Shown piece by piece: positions 1-6,311 of a DNA stretch of 8,321 nucleotides (within the stretch, counting starts at the first letter, position 1; each line of letters opens with the position of its first letter). The stretch covers positions 1 through 8,321 of the forward strand of contig PSRN01000297.1 in the NCBI GenBank assembly GCA_003176075.1, in the 5' to 3' direction. The notes beneath the pieces are model-generated. The model was given only the letters and a program-made list of their open reading frames with translations, searched no databases and was not told the origin of the DNA. Position numbers and translations under genes: made by a program. This DNA comes from Bdellovibrio sp. GTDB lineage: Bacteria > Bdellovibrionota > Bdellovibrionia > Bdellovibrionales > Bdellovibrionaceae.

Positions 1-45
1 CCGCCACGGGTATCACCTCCACAGACGCTACGGGTGTGACTTACG
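1..45. repeat. Intergenic GC-rich repeat, degenerate double copy
   Basis: Two minus-strand copies of a core resembling TATCACCCGTGSCGG lie at about 1-15 (reads TGATACCCGTGGCGG on the minus strand) and 25-39 (CACACCCGTAGCG). The first 17 bases of the right-hand copy match the start of the copy near 6201 at 13 positions. The stretch lies just downstream of the stop codon of the basic-protein gene, and I see no coding signal in it. The window edge cuts the element, so its full extent is unknown. It is related to the copies at 6171-6201 and 8156-8199 but more diverged. It could be an REP-like extragenic element or a protein-binding site; the sequence does not decide. Confidence 0.45.
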
Positions 46-64
46 ATTCAATCCATATCTTTGT

Positions 65-610
65 TTATTTGGGCAGTTCGGCCCCGGCTTTATAATTGCT
101 GATCAATATCTTAACACCGGATTCAAAGAGAACTTCCAGCCGATCGTTGTTGTTGCTGAGGATATAACCCCAACCCAAAACCTGGTGCTCGATTTGTTGG
201 TCCGCTTCGTATTGTCCAGTCATCAAATAAGGTAAAGGTTTTTCGCGTGTGAATTTCTCGCGGAGCTCCCGCCATTTCTTCTTGTTCTCGGGGGTTGCCG
301 TATCTTCAGGGGCCGCCTTGACTTTTTTCGCCGGAGCCTTCGGGGCTGCCGCTTCGGTCGGACCGGCCTTTGAAACATTGAGAGTTCGAGGTTCTTTTCG
401 CACCGGTTCCCGGTGCGCTGATTCTTTCGGCGCCGATGCTTTCGACGCCGGCTCTCTCGGCGCCGGCTCTCTCGACGCTGGTGCTTTCGGCGCTGATCTC
501 GAGTCCTTGGCCGCTTTAGTGACCTCTTTCTTTTTACCTGAAGCCGGCTTCGCCGATTTTGCGGCCGGCTTCGCCGCCTTCACCGCTTTTACATTGCCCG
601 ATTTTGCCAT
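65..610 (-). CDS. Histone H1-like Ala/Lys/Pro-rich protein with C-terminal Tudor/SH3-like domain
   Basis: This is a protein of 181 residues in two parts. Residues 1 to about 110 are low complexity, built from Ala, Lys, Pro, Arg, Ser and Glu with degenerate REPA/APK-type repeats. They resemble the basic tails of bacterial H1-like proteins and should be disordered and nucleic-acid binding. Residues about 111-181 look folded: a charged helix (KKWRELREKFTREK), then GQYEADQQIEH, VLGWGYI, DRLEVLFESGVKILI. This order (polar entry, His, small aromatic/Gly stretch, then a strand ending in a Gly-turn and KxLI) resembles the Tudor/SH3-like domains at the C terminus of UvrD/PcrA helicases and similar small domains in 'delta' proteobacteria. 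That resemblance is from memory of the pattern. The start is supported by GAGGGA seven bases upstream of the ATG. The gene is divergent from lpxD, with 48 bp between the start codons. A role in chromatin or RNA polymerase association is inference. Confidence 0.7.
   Translation of the reverse strand: MAKSGNVKAVKAAKPAAKSAKPASGKKKEVTKAAKDSRSAPKAPASREPAPREPASKASAPKESAHREPVRKEPRTLNVSKAGPTEAAAPKAPAKKVKAAPEDTATPENKKKWRELREKFTREKPLPYLMTGQYEADQQIEHQVLGWGYILSNNNDRLEVLFESGVKILISNYKAGAELPK
426..500 (-). repeat. Degenerate tandem repeat coding for Ala/Pro/Arg/Glu-rich tail
   Basis: On the plus strand, words such as TCGGCGCCG, TCGACGCCGG and TCTCTCGGCGCCGG recur every 15-18 bases. On the minus strand they encode the REPA/PKESA-like units around residues 37-62 of the basic protein. 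The repeats are imperfect, as expected for an old expansion kept in frame. This is internal to the gene and not a separate element. Confidence 0.5.
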
Positions 611-658
611 TTCGATCCCTCGGATTTCTTGCTTTGTAAAGCCGTTAGGTAATATCGT

Positions 659-1774
659 GTGAAGTCAGTTGACAAGAATTCTCGAGGTGGTTTTTTGCAA
701 GGCATTAGCGTCCCTACCGTTTCAATCAATGGTCACCAACTCCTGCAAATGGGTTTTCGCCACCTGACGGGTTCACTCGAAACCAAGGCCCTGGAAGTTG
801 TTCCCCCCCACCAATTTAAGAATGATTCACTTGTTTTTCTTGACCTCCGGACAAAACTCCCCCCCAGCCCGGACCGCGGTATTTGCCTGTGGGCCAAAGG
901 ATCAAATTGGCGGGAGTTTCGCCGTGAGGGGCTTTTGTTTCTCGAATATGATCACTTGAAGCCAGCCATGGCTCAAGTTCTTTCCGTCTTTGATCGGAAA
1001 TCAATGGCCTTTCCCGAAGGCCTGTCACCCCGGGCCCATATTGATCCCACCGCCAAGATCGGGCGCCTCGTCCGCGTCGGCGCGGGCGCCGTCATCCAGG
1101 CCGGCGCGGTTCTTGAGGAGGAGGTCCATATTGGCGCCGGCGCTGTCATCGAAGCGGAAGCCATCGTTGGACGCGGATCGATCGTGCACGCCAAATCTGT
1201 CATCGGTTGGAATTGCCGGTTGGGCGAGCGGTGCATGATCCATTCAGGCGCTGTCATTGGCTCCGACGGTTTTGGCTTTGCGCAAGGACCGGACGGTACC
1301 TCCTACAAAATTCCGCAGGTGGGGAATGTGGTGCTGGGACATGGAGTGGAGGTGGGGGCACTCACCACCATCGACCGTGCCACCCTGGGTTCAACCGTCA
1401 TTGGCGACGGCTGCAAATTCGACAATCACTGCCATGTCGCCCACAACTGCACCATCGGTCCTCACAGTGTCTTTGCCGCTGGTTTCAAGATCTCCGGTTC
1501 TTCACGTGTTGGATCCCACTGCCTTTTCGCCGGGGAGGTCGTGGTGACAGACCATGTTCATATCACTGATCGTGTGACGATCGGCGGCCGTTCAGCAATC
1601 ACCAATGACGTCACCAAGCCGGGAGCTTATACAGGCTATCCTCTGCAGCCGCTGCGGGACGGACTCAAAACCATCGCGAATCTCCGTGAGCTGACCCGCC
1701 TGCGAAAGGACGTGGCCACTCTGAGCAAGCTTTTCAAGCTTGGAAACAGACTTCACAAAGGGAGCGAACAATGA
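659..1774 (+). CDS. lpxD: UDP-3-O-acylglucosamine N-acyltransferase LpxD
   Basis: LpxD adds the N-linked 3-hydroxyacyl chain from acyl-ACP to UDP-3-O-acylglucosamine, the third step of lipid A synthesis, in the cytoplasm. The protein has 371 residues against about 340 in E. coli. An N-terminal uridine-binding-type domain (about 18-120) is followed by a left-handed beta-helix of hexapeptide repeats (about 122-330; IGAGAVI, VIGSDGFGFA, VEVGALTTIDR) and a C-terminal helix rich in Leu/Lys/Arg. The catalytic-type His is His262 in CHVAHN. A second conserved His, His299 in VVVTDH, follows 37 residues later, the same spacing as His239 and His276 of E. coli LpxD. The GTG start has a modest TTAGGT site six bases upstream. 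A TTG at 695, preceded by GAGGTGG, is an alternative and would remove 12 unaligned residues. The gene is not beside fabZ or lpxA here, so it may be a stand-alone or second lpxD copy. It overlaps the next gene by four bases. Confidence 0.9.
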   Translation: MKSVDKNSRGGFLQGISVPTVSINGHQLLQMGFRHLTGSLETKALEVVPPHQFKNDSLVFLDLRTKLPPSPDRGICLWAKGSNWREFRREGLLFLEYDHLKPAMAQVLSVFDRKSMAFPEGLSPRAHIDPTAKIGRLVRVGAGAVIQAGAVLEEEVHIGAGAVIEAEAIVGRGSIVHAKSVIGWNCRLGERCMIHSGAVIGSDGFGFAQGPDGTSYKIPQVGNVVLGHGVEVGALTTIDRATLGSTVIGDGCKFDNHCHVAHNCTIGPHSVFAAGFKISGSSRVGSHCLFAGEVVVTDHVHITDRVTIGGRSAITNDVTKPGAYTGYPLQPLRDGLKTIANLRELTRLRKDVATLSKLFKLGNRLHKGSEQ

Positions 1775-2151
1775 GCTTATCGACCTACATTCTTCTTCAT
1801 ATCTTTGGCGTTGTCTGCGCCATGATGGGCTTTGGCATTCTGATCGCCTATTTTGCCCTTGGCACGAACAAAGCCCCGCTCCTGCGAACGCTCGGTTTTT
1901 TCACCCACGGTCTTGGACTGGCAATGATTCTTGTATCCGGCTTCGGACTGCTCGCGCGACTCGGGATTTTGCGTGACTTTCCTTACTGGGTTTACATCAA
2001 GCTGGCGATCTGGATCTTCTTTGGTGCTATCGTTGCCCTTGTGCGACGGCGCCCGCAGGTCGGTCCCTACATAGTTCCCCTGCTCCTCGCACTCGCGATC
2101 TTGGCCGCCTATCTGGGCTTGAGCTTCGCGCCTCACGCGGGGCTGCCTTAA
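1771..2151 (+). CDS. Four-helix membrane protein, SirB2-like
   Basis: This is a protein of 126 residues made almost wholly of four predicted membrane helices: about 5-29, 37-62, 72-91 and 98-118. The short cytoplasmic loop VRRRP follows helix 3, and there is no signal peptide. Conserved-looking polar residues within or beside helices are His10 (LLHIFG), His46 (FFTHGLGLAMILVSG) and Lys77 (WVYIKLAIW). This layout, with His in helices 1 and 2 and a W..K motif before helix 3, resembles the SirB2 family and related CopD-like small membrane proteins. No molecular function is well established for SirB2. The ATG overlaps the lpxD stop as ATGA, with GGGAGCG just upstream, so translational coupling is likely. 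A role near the envelope is inferred only from that coupling. Confidence 0.75.
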   Translation: MSLSTYILLHIFGVVCAMMGFGILIAYFALGTNKAPLLRTLGFFTHGLGLAMILVSGFGLLARLGILRDFPYWVYIKLAIWIFFGAIVALVRRRPQVGPYIVPLLLALAILAAYLGLSFAPHAGLP

Positions 2152-2194
2152 GCAACCGGTCAAAAATATGACACAGTTCTTGTACTCGGTTGCT
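2151..2194. terminator. Possible shared terminator stem between convergent genes
   Basis: The arms AGCAACCG (2151-2158) and CGGTTGCT (2187-2194) form a perfect 8-bp stem around a 28-base loop. The loop contains a small GTCA/TGAC hairpin (2159-2172). The stem fills the 51-bp gap between a plus-strand and a minus-strand gene that converge, where a bidirectional terminator is expected. There is no clear T run on either side and the loop is long, so termination is only plausible. Confidence 0.3.
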
Positions 2195-2202
2195 GAAGGC
2201 GG

Positions 2203-3234
2203 CTACTCGCTCAATTTGCGGGCCAGTCGTTGCGCAATTGCGGCGGTGTAGTGGGGGATGCCGGAGGCCAAGGTGTCGCCGAACTGAGCGCTCTTATCGG
2301 TTCGACCCATGATCCAATCCTTAAACCTGTAGGTCGTTCCAACAAACGGAATTCGGAATTGCCTGTTATAATAGTCAGAACTGACGGCAAATACCGACAC
2401 CACCGCGACTCTGGTTTGAGTGGGCTGGCCCGGATCGGGCTGAAATAGAACAAGATTCTTCATCCAGCGGGCGATGCGGTTCGAGTAAAATGTTGACTGC
2501 TGAATTCCAGCTGTCACGGCACCTGGAATAACATGCGAGTCATTAATCATGGCTAACTCGGCCGGGGATAAGACACTCAACTCGCTTTGCAAAACGTGCT
2601 TGGCATCGGGGCCAAGGCCCGTATTATACAAATCCTCAGCCGCTTCAATAATATTGGCGCCACTCGCGTGCTCCCAAGAATCTTTGGTCGCGATAAAAAA
2701 CTTCATTCCCGGCTGAAGTTCATCCGGATAAACCCACTCAGATTGAATGCAAATCGAATTGCTTCTTCGACACCAATCAAACCGCGGCGAAGCATTAAAC
2801 GGTTTATTGGTTTGTTTGTTAATAAAAAGCCGATTCGCCCCGATCACCTCATTCGTGACCGCCGGATCCAGAGTCTGACGCCACTTCTCATCACTGATCA
2901 TATTTTGGAGGTTCAAGGCCGACGTGGGTTTTTGAATGATAAAAGTCGACCGGGCTTCCACGATCGTCTGTTTCTCCGCCCCCTGTTGATGGTTCTCGCG
3001 GTGGGCAGGGACGAATTCCGGGAAGAGTTTCAATGCACTGGATTCCGGTCGCTTTTCCCACTCCCCGTAGGGCATCCCTTCGTCCAAATTGGAATGGATA
3101 ACGAAGCCGCTCTTCCACGGATTGGCGAGCAGATGCCGGTCAAATTTTTCTTCGATGGGAGTAAAATCCGCGGAGCTTTTCGCCGCGGTGATCATGAGGC
3201 TCAAGATTATATATAGGGCTCGCATTTTATTCAT
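2203..3234 (-). CDS. Exported protein of unknown function, downstream partner of the PBP gene
   Basis: I do not recognise this 343-residue protein. It begins with a clear Sec signal peptide: basic MNKMR, hydrophobic ALYIILSLMITAA, then a likely signal peptidase I site after Ala22 (SSA|DF). There is no lipobox Cys, so a soluble periplasmic or secreted protein is predicted. The mature part is mixed alpha/beta with only two cysteines, Cys155 and Cys162 (WCRRSNSICIQ), which could form a disulfide. Notable stretches are EWVYPDELQPGMKFFIATKDSW (about 166-187) and an aromatic, basic C-terminal third (TTYRFKDWIMGR, GIPHYTAAIAQRLARK). It starts 16 bp after the PBP stop with GAGAGGA at good spacing, so the two are very probably co-transcribed. 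This suggests, but does not show, a role in cell-wall assembly or remodelling. I see no catalytic motif of a known hydrolase or transpeptidase. Confidence 0.75.
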   Translation of the reverse strand: MNKMRALYIILSLMITAAKSSADFTPIEEKFDRHLLANPWKSGFVIHSNLDEGMPYGEWEKRPESSALKLFPEFVPAHRENHQQGAEKQTIVEARSTFIIQKPTSALNLQNMISDEKWRQTLDPAVTNEVIGANRLFINKQTNKPFNASPRFDWCRRSNSICIQSEWVYPDELQPGMKFFIATKDSWEHASGANIIEAAEDLYNTGLGPDAKHVLQSELSVLSPAELAMINDSHVIPGAVTAGIQQSTFYSNRIARWMKNLVLFQPDPGQPTQTRVAVVSVFAVSSDYYNRQFRIPFVGTTYRFKDWIMGRTDKSAQFGDTLASGIPHYTAAIAQRLARKLSE

Positions 3235-3250
3235 AATACCATCCTCTCAA

Positions 3251-6142
3251 TTATTGAACTCCCGGAAAGAAGCCAAAGAGATCCTTGAAAAAGTCATTTC
3301 CACCGGGACCCTGACCACGCCCCTGACCGCGCCCCTGGCCACGACCGTCGCCGCGCCAGTCATTGCGCCGCGGACCCTGATTGCCATACCAAGGGCCTCT
3401 TTGCGTTTCTTCCGGCCGAACAGGCCACCATCCGGTGGAGGGTCCCTGCTGAGTGTCACCGCCGTCGTATTCGGGCAGCACATGGCGGGCATCCGCCAAC
3501 TCCGGCGCGGTCGACCGCAGCGGTTCCAATGGCCGAAATACCTTCTCGTCCAGGGCATCCTCAAGAATGCCTCGGAAAATCGGCAACGCCATCACGGCTC
3601 CAGTTGCTTCACTGCCCAAGCTGCGTCGCTTGTCGTAACCCACCCAGGTGGCAATGGTGTAGTCGTTGGTAAAACCGATGAACCAAGCGTCCATGGCTTT
3701 ATTCGTTGTTCCTGTTTTCCCGCCCACATAAGGCGCATAATCCTTCATCACATGGGCCGTTCCACGCGCCACAACTCCCTGAAGAAATCCTTTGATTTTG
3801 GAGAACGTGGCCTTTCTGACCATCTGGACTTGCGAGACCGTCGATCGATAATGATCATCGATGGAGTAAATCTTTTGACCATCGCGATAAATCGCCTCGA
3901 TCGAATGAGGCGAGACATACTGGCCTTCATTGGCGATCGTCGCGAAAAACGCAGCCATGTCGATGAGCCGAACACCGATGGCGCCTAAAATATCCGGAAA
4001 GTATCTCGGCGTCTTGTCGTTGCAAAGTTTAACCTGTTTGCAAAGAGCCATCCAGCTGTTCAGTCCGGTTTCACAGTCTCCGTTACCCATGGCACAGAGG
4101 ACTCGGGCGGTCACGGCGTTGTTCGAATACTCCAAGCCTTGGCGGAGTGAAATCGACGGTGTCCGCGTCTGGGGAAATACCGGCCAAGGGACACTTCCCC
4201 GCTCGCGCAGACGAGGTAAAGTCACGCCTTCGGTGGAGAAACGAGCGTCGGGGTTCATGCCATGCTCAAGCGCTAACAAGTAAGTAATCGGCTTGACGGA
4301 GGAACCGGGTTGAAGGACGGATTGCACCGCTCGATTGTAGTTGCTCAGCGCATGCGAAAATCCCCCGGTCATCGCCAAAATGCGACCTGAGTTATTTTGA
4401 ATCACAATAGCCGCGGCCTGCACTTTAGGAATTGTTCGCAGCTCGGCAACGCCCTTTTTGACTTTAACCCGAACCACATCACCGTTGACCAGCTTGGGGA
4501 GACCCGACCTTCCCCAGGACTGGAGGGGCAAGACTTCCCCATCCGGCAGGCCCACTGACACCTGGCCTCTGTTTTTGAACACGACCGCCATGGGCCACGC
4601 GACATCGTAAAGAACTGGCGAAGTCTCCAGCAAGACTTTGTGCCAAACAGTGCGTGGATTTTCGCCGGGATTCGCTTTGATCGCAGCTTTAATTTCCTCC
4701 TCAATATTCATTTCCGCGCCAGCCCATTCGAGTCGCCCGGTTTTGAGGTCGATCTGAAAAGTTTGTTCCTGGCAGTTTCGTGTCGTGATTTCCTGGAGAT
4801 ACGGATTGATCGTCGACTGGACAGTGAAGGTTCCTTTGGTGATATCGTTGATCTTTAATCCTTTTTGGGCCCGGTGAATGATATCATCGAGGAAGAAGTA
4901 ACTTCGTCTCTTGACCGGTGGCTCGAGATCCTTATTGAACTTGTAATCCGCCACTTGCTTGACCAAGGAATCGACCTCCGCCGGCGTGGGGAATCTGAAG
5001 TTGGGATCCCTGCTTTGAATAAATTCAATTAATTTGGGATCAACCAATTGAGGGTTTCCCAGCCTGGAGAGCTGATTCAAGACGTAGGCGGCCCGCTCAT
5101 TCAGCTCTTGACGATGAAGATTGGGGCTAAGACCTCTGGGATTTTTTGGCAGGCTCGCCAAAAAAACGCCTTCGACGAGAGTCAGGTCCTTCACTGATTT
5201 ATTAAAATAATTGCGGGCGGCATGCCGAAGACCCCATGAACTCCAACCAAAATCAATAAAGTTAAGGTAAGTTTCAAGAATCTTAGCTTTGGAGATGTCC
5301 TTCTCCACCAGCGCGGCCAAGACGATCTCCTCGATCTTCCGCTGAGGAGAGATCTCATTGTTGCCATCCAAAAAGAGGTTTTTCACCATTTGCTGGGTGA
5401 TGGTCGAACCGCCTTCTGGACGCTTTTTCTTTTTCTTCGGTTCAGCCGACTCGCCCTCGGAAGAATCACCTTCGCTCTGCGCGGTTGGGCCGGTTCCACT
5501 TTTTCCGTCAGAAGAAGATGAGGCCTGGTTCTGATTGTTTTTGATGGCTCTCATGATCCCAAAAACGTCAATTCCATGATGTGAAAAGAACCGTTTATCC
5601 TCCGCCGCTATGATCGCGGCGATGACGGGGATGGGCACCTCCTCAAGCGGAACCCAATCTCGCGGATGACCCCCCTGAAACACTTCCGTGAGTTTATTCT
5701 TCCAAAGATCAAGAATGACGGCCGAAGCATGGTATTGATTTAAGAAAGACGTATCGCGCGGCTCGCCCTTCAAAAGCCCATTGTATTCCTTGATCACTTC
5801 ATCCATTTTTAAATCCGGATGGGACTCGGGTCGCTCCATGCAGAATTTGCGGGCCATGACCGGAAGAATGGAGCGATCAATCTTGGGCAGATCGCTGGCG
5901 TCCGACGCCGTCGACTGAAAATCCAGGGTGTTCGCAAACTTTAAGAAGGCTTCCGGTTTTTCCATAATTTCTCTTCTGTAAAACAGCCGGTAGACTTCCT
6001 GACATCCCTTATTCAGAATCTGGACGACCCGATCCTGGTCTTTTTCCGGGTCAAAATGCGTTTGAATGTGTTGGTAGTCCGTCAGAACCTGGCTGATAGC
6101 GAGCGCAAGGGCTATCAACTGATTCAAGGTAAAATCGAGCAC
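3251..6142 (-). CDS. Class A penicillin-binding protein (PBP1A-like glycosyltransferase/transpeptidase)
   Basis: This bifunctional enzyme polymerises lipid II into glycan strands and cross-links the peptides on the outer face of the inner membrane. From the GTG start it has 963 residues (add 24 for the ATG at 6214). The GT51 domain spans about 165-345: motif 1 AAEDKRFFSHHGID with catalytic Glu181, motif 2 GGSTITQQMVKN (about 244-255) and motif 3 ILETYLN with Glu290. An OB-like segment (about 520-575) precedes the transpeptidase domain: SSVK with nucleophile Ser614, SNN at 673-675 and KTGT at 809-812. The layout and OB segment fit the PBP1A group. Oddities are a Ser/Glu insert ending in a run of Lys between GT motifs 1 and 2, a C-terminal Gly/Arg/Gln tail, and only one weak N-terminal hydrophobic stretch (LNQLIALALAISQVL) without basic residues before it. 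The GTG is chosen because GGGGAGG lies just upstream and an intergenic repeat covers the longer 5' extension. All catalytic residues are present, so activity is expected. Confidence 0.93.
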   Translation of the reverse strand: MLDFTLNQLIALALAISQVLTDYQHIQTHFDPEKDQDRVVQILNKGCQEVYRLFYRREIMEKPEAFLKFANTLDFQSTASDASDLPKIDRSILPVMARKFCMERPESHPDLKMDEVIKEYNGLLKGEPRDTSFLNQYHASAVILDLWKNKLTEVFQGGHPRDWVPLEEVPIPVIAAIIAAEDKRFFSHHGIDVFGIMRAIKNNQNQASSSSDGKSGTGPTAQSEGDSSEGESAEPKKKKKRPEGGSTITQQMVKNLFLDGNNEISPQRKIEEIVLAALVEKDISKAKILETYLNFIDFGWSSWGLRHAARNYFNKSVKDLTLVEGVFLASLPKNPRGLSPNLHRQELNERAAYVLNQLSRLGNPQLVDPKLIEFIQSRDPNFRFPTPAEVDSLVKQVADYKFNKDLEPPVKRRSYFFLDDIIHRAQKGLKINDITKGTFTVQSTINPYLQEITTRNCQEQTFQIDLKTGRLEWAGAEMNIEEEIKAAIKANPGENPRTVWHKVLLETSPVLYDVAWPMAVVFKNRGQVSVGLPDGEVLPLQSWGRSGLPKLVNGDVVRVKVKKGVAELRTIPKVQAAAIVIQNNSGRILAMTGGFSHALSNYNRAVQSVLQPGSSVKPITYLLALEHGMNPDARFSTEGVTLPRLRERGSVPWPVFPQTRTPSISLRQGLEYSNNAVTARVLCAMGNGDCETGLNSWMALCKQVKLCNDKTPRYFPDILGAIGVRLIDMAAFFATIANEGQYVSPHSIEAIYRDGQKIYSIDDHYRSTVSQVQMVRKATFSKIKGFLQGVVARGTAHVMKDYAPYVGGKTGTTNKAMDAWFIGFTNDYTIATWVGYDKRRSLGSEATGAVMALPIFRGILEDALDEKVFRPLEPLRSTAPELADARHVLPEYDGGDTQQGPSTGWWPVRPEETQRGPWYGNQGPRRNDWRGDGRGQGRGQGRGQGPGGNDFFKDLFGFFPGVQ
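3311..3358 (-). repeat. 12-bp tandem repeats coding for GRGQ tail of the PBP
   Basis: Four 12-base units follow one another on the plus strand: CTGACCACGCCC, CTGACCGCGCCC, CTGGCCACGACC and GTCGCCGCGCCA. The first two differ at one base and the later ones are more diverged. Read on the minus strand they encode the Gly/Arg/Gln units (GRGQ) near the C terminus of the PBP. Expansion by replication slippage in frame is the likely origin. Confidence 0.7.
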
Positions 6143-6146
6143 GCAT

Positions 6147-6153
6147 CCTCCCC
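6147..6153 (-). promoter_or_regulatory. Shine-Dalgarno site deciding the PBP start
   Basis: On the minus strand GGGGAGG is followed by ATGC and then GTG at 6142. This is the strongest ribosome-binding sequence near the 5' end of the PBP reading frame, although the four-base spacer is short. The ATG at 6214 has no recognisable site (TTCTGCTAAT precedes it). Confidence 0.55.
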
Positions 6154-6170
6154 GGAAAATGCACTCCAAC

Positions 6171-6201
6171 AGCGTGGGCGGCGGAGCCACCACGGGTGTT
6201 A
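6171..6201. repeat. Intergenic GC-rich repeat copy near the PBP start
   Basis: Read on the minus strand, this 31-base stretch starts TAACACCCGTGGTGG and ends CGCCGCCCACGCT. It matches plus-strand 8156-8186 at 27 of 31 positions without a gap. It lies inside the longest PBP open reading frame (residues 5-15 counted from the ATG at 6214). The other members of the family are intergenic, so this copy is most likely in the PBP leader and not translated. Confidence 0.7.
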
Positions 6202-6212
6202 TTTCGCATGGC

Positions 6213-6242
6213 ATTATTAGCAGAATATATGCAATGCAGCAA
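6213..6242 (-). promoter_or_regulatory. Candidate sigma-70-type promoter for the PBP operon
   Basis: On the minus strand TTGCTG (6242-6237) and AATAAT (6218-6213, five of six matches to TATAAT) are separated by 18 bases. A start of transcription about seven bases further on would lie downstream of the ATG at 6214, in agreement with translation from the GTG at 6142. An overlapping TATATT at 6229-6224 is an alternative -10. The -35 is weak, so this is tentative. Confidence 0.3.
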
Positions 6243-6276
6243 TGAACAGCGGGAGAGATGTAGCCTTTTCATCTTC

Positions 6277-6305
6277 TTGACAGTGGTCTTTCACCCTTCC
6301 AACAT
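6277..6305 (+). promoter_or_regulatory. Candidate promoter for the peroxiredoxin gene
   Basis: A perfect TTGACA at 6277-6282 is followed after 17 bases by a poor -10 (CAACAT, three of six). If used, transcription would begin near 6312, which is the start codon itself. This fits the lack of a Shine-Dalgarno site there, since CCAACATGCGTTC precedes the ATG. The 0.1-kb gap between the divergent genes holds nothing else that I recognise. Confidence 0.3.
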
Positions 6306-6311
6306 GCGTTC

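Noticed and set aside
562..577. Shared GCCGGCTTCGCCGCC word with the intergenic repeat at 8167-8179
   Set aside because: It lies within Ala/Lys/Pro codons of the basic protein, without the rest of the repeat core, so chance from biased codons is the simpler explanation.
249..662. Plus-strand open frame of 137 codons opposite the basic-protein gene
   Set aside because: Its Ala/Gly/Ser/Phe-rich product is the complement of the repeats of the minus-strand gene. There is no good ribosome site, and it would run across the divergent promoter region.
669..674. TTGACA inside the start of lpxD as a -35 element
   Set aside because: No -10-like sequence stands at 16-18 bases, and it lies downstream of the chosen start codon.
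2587..3216. Plus-strand open frame of 209 codons opposite the exported-protein gene
   Set aside because: The minus-strand frame has a signal peptide, a ribosome site and an operon position. The plus-strand product is rich in Arg, Ile and Pro with no recognisable domain.
3089..3988. Plus-strand open frame of 299 codons across the PBP 3' end
   Set aside because: It lies opposite the transpeptidase domain, with KTGT encoded on the minus strand, and it crosses two genes. The product looks like an antisense translation.
6051..6272. Minus-strand open frame of 73 codons overlapping the PBP start
   Set aside because: It starts MKRLHLSRCSLLHC but has no coherent hydrophobic core or domain, and it runs out of frame into the PBP. 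I considered it as a frameshifted PBP N terminus, but no single shift gives a convincing signal anchor.
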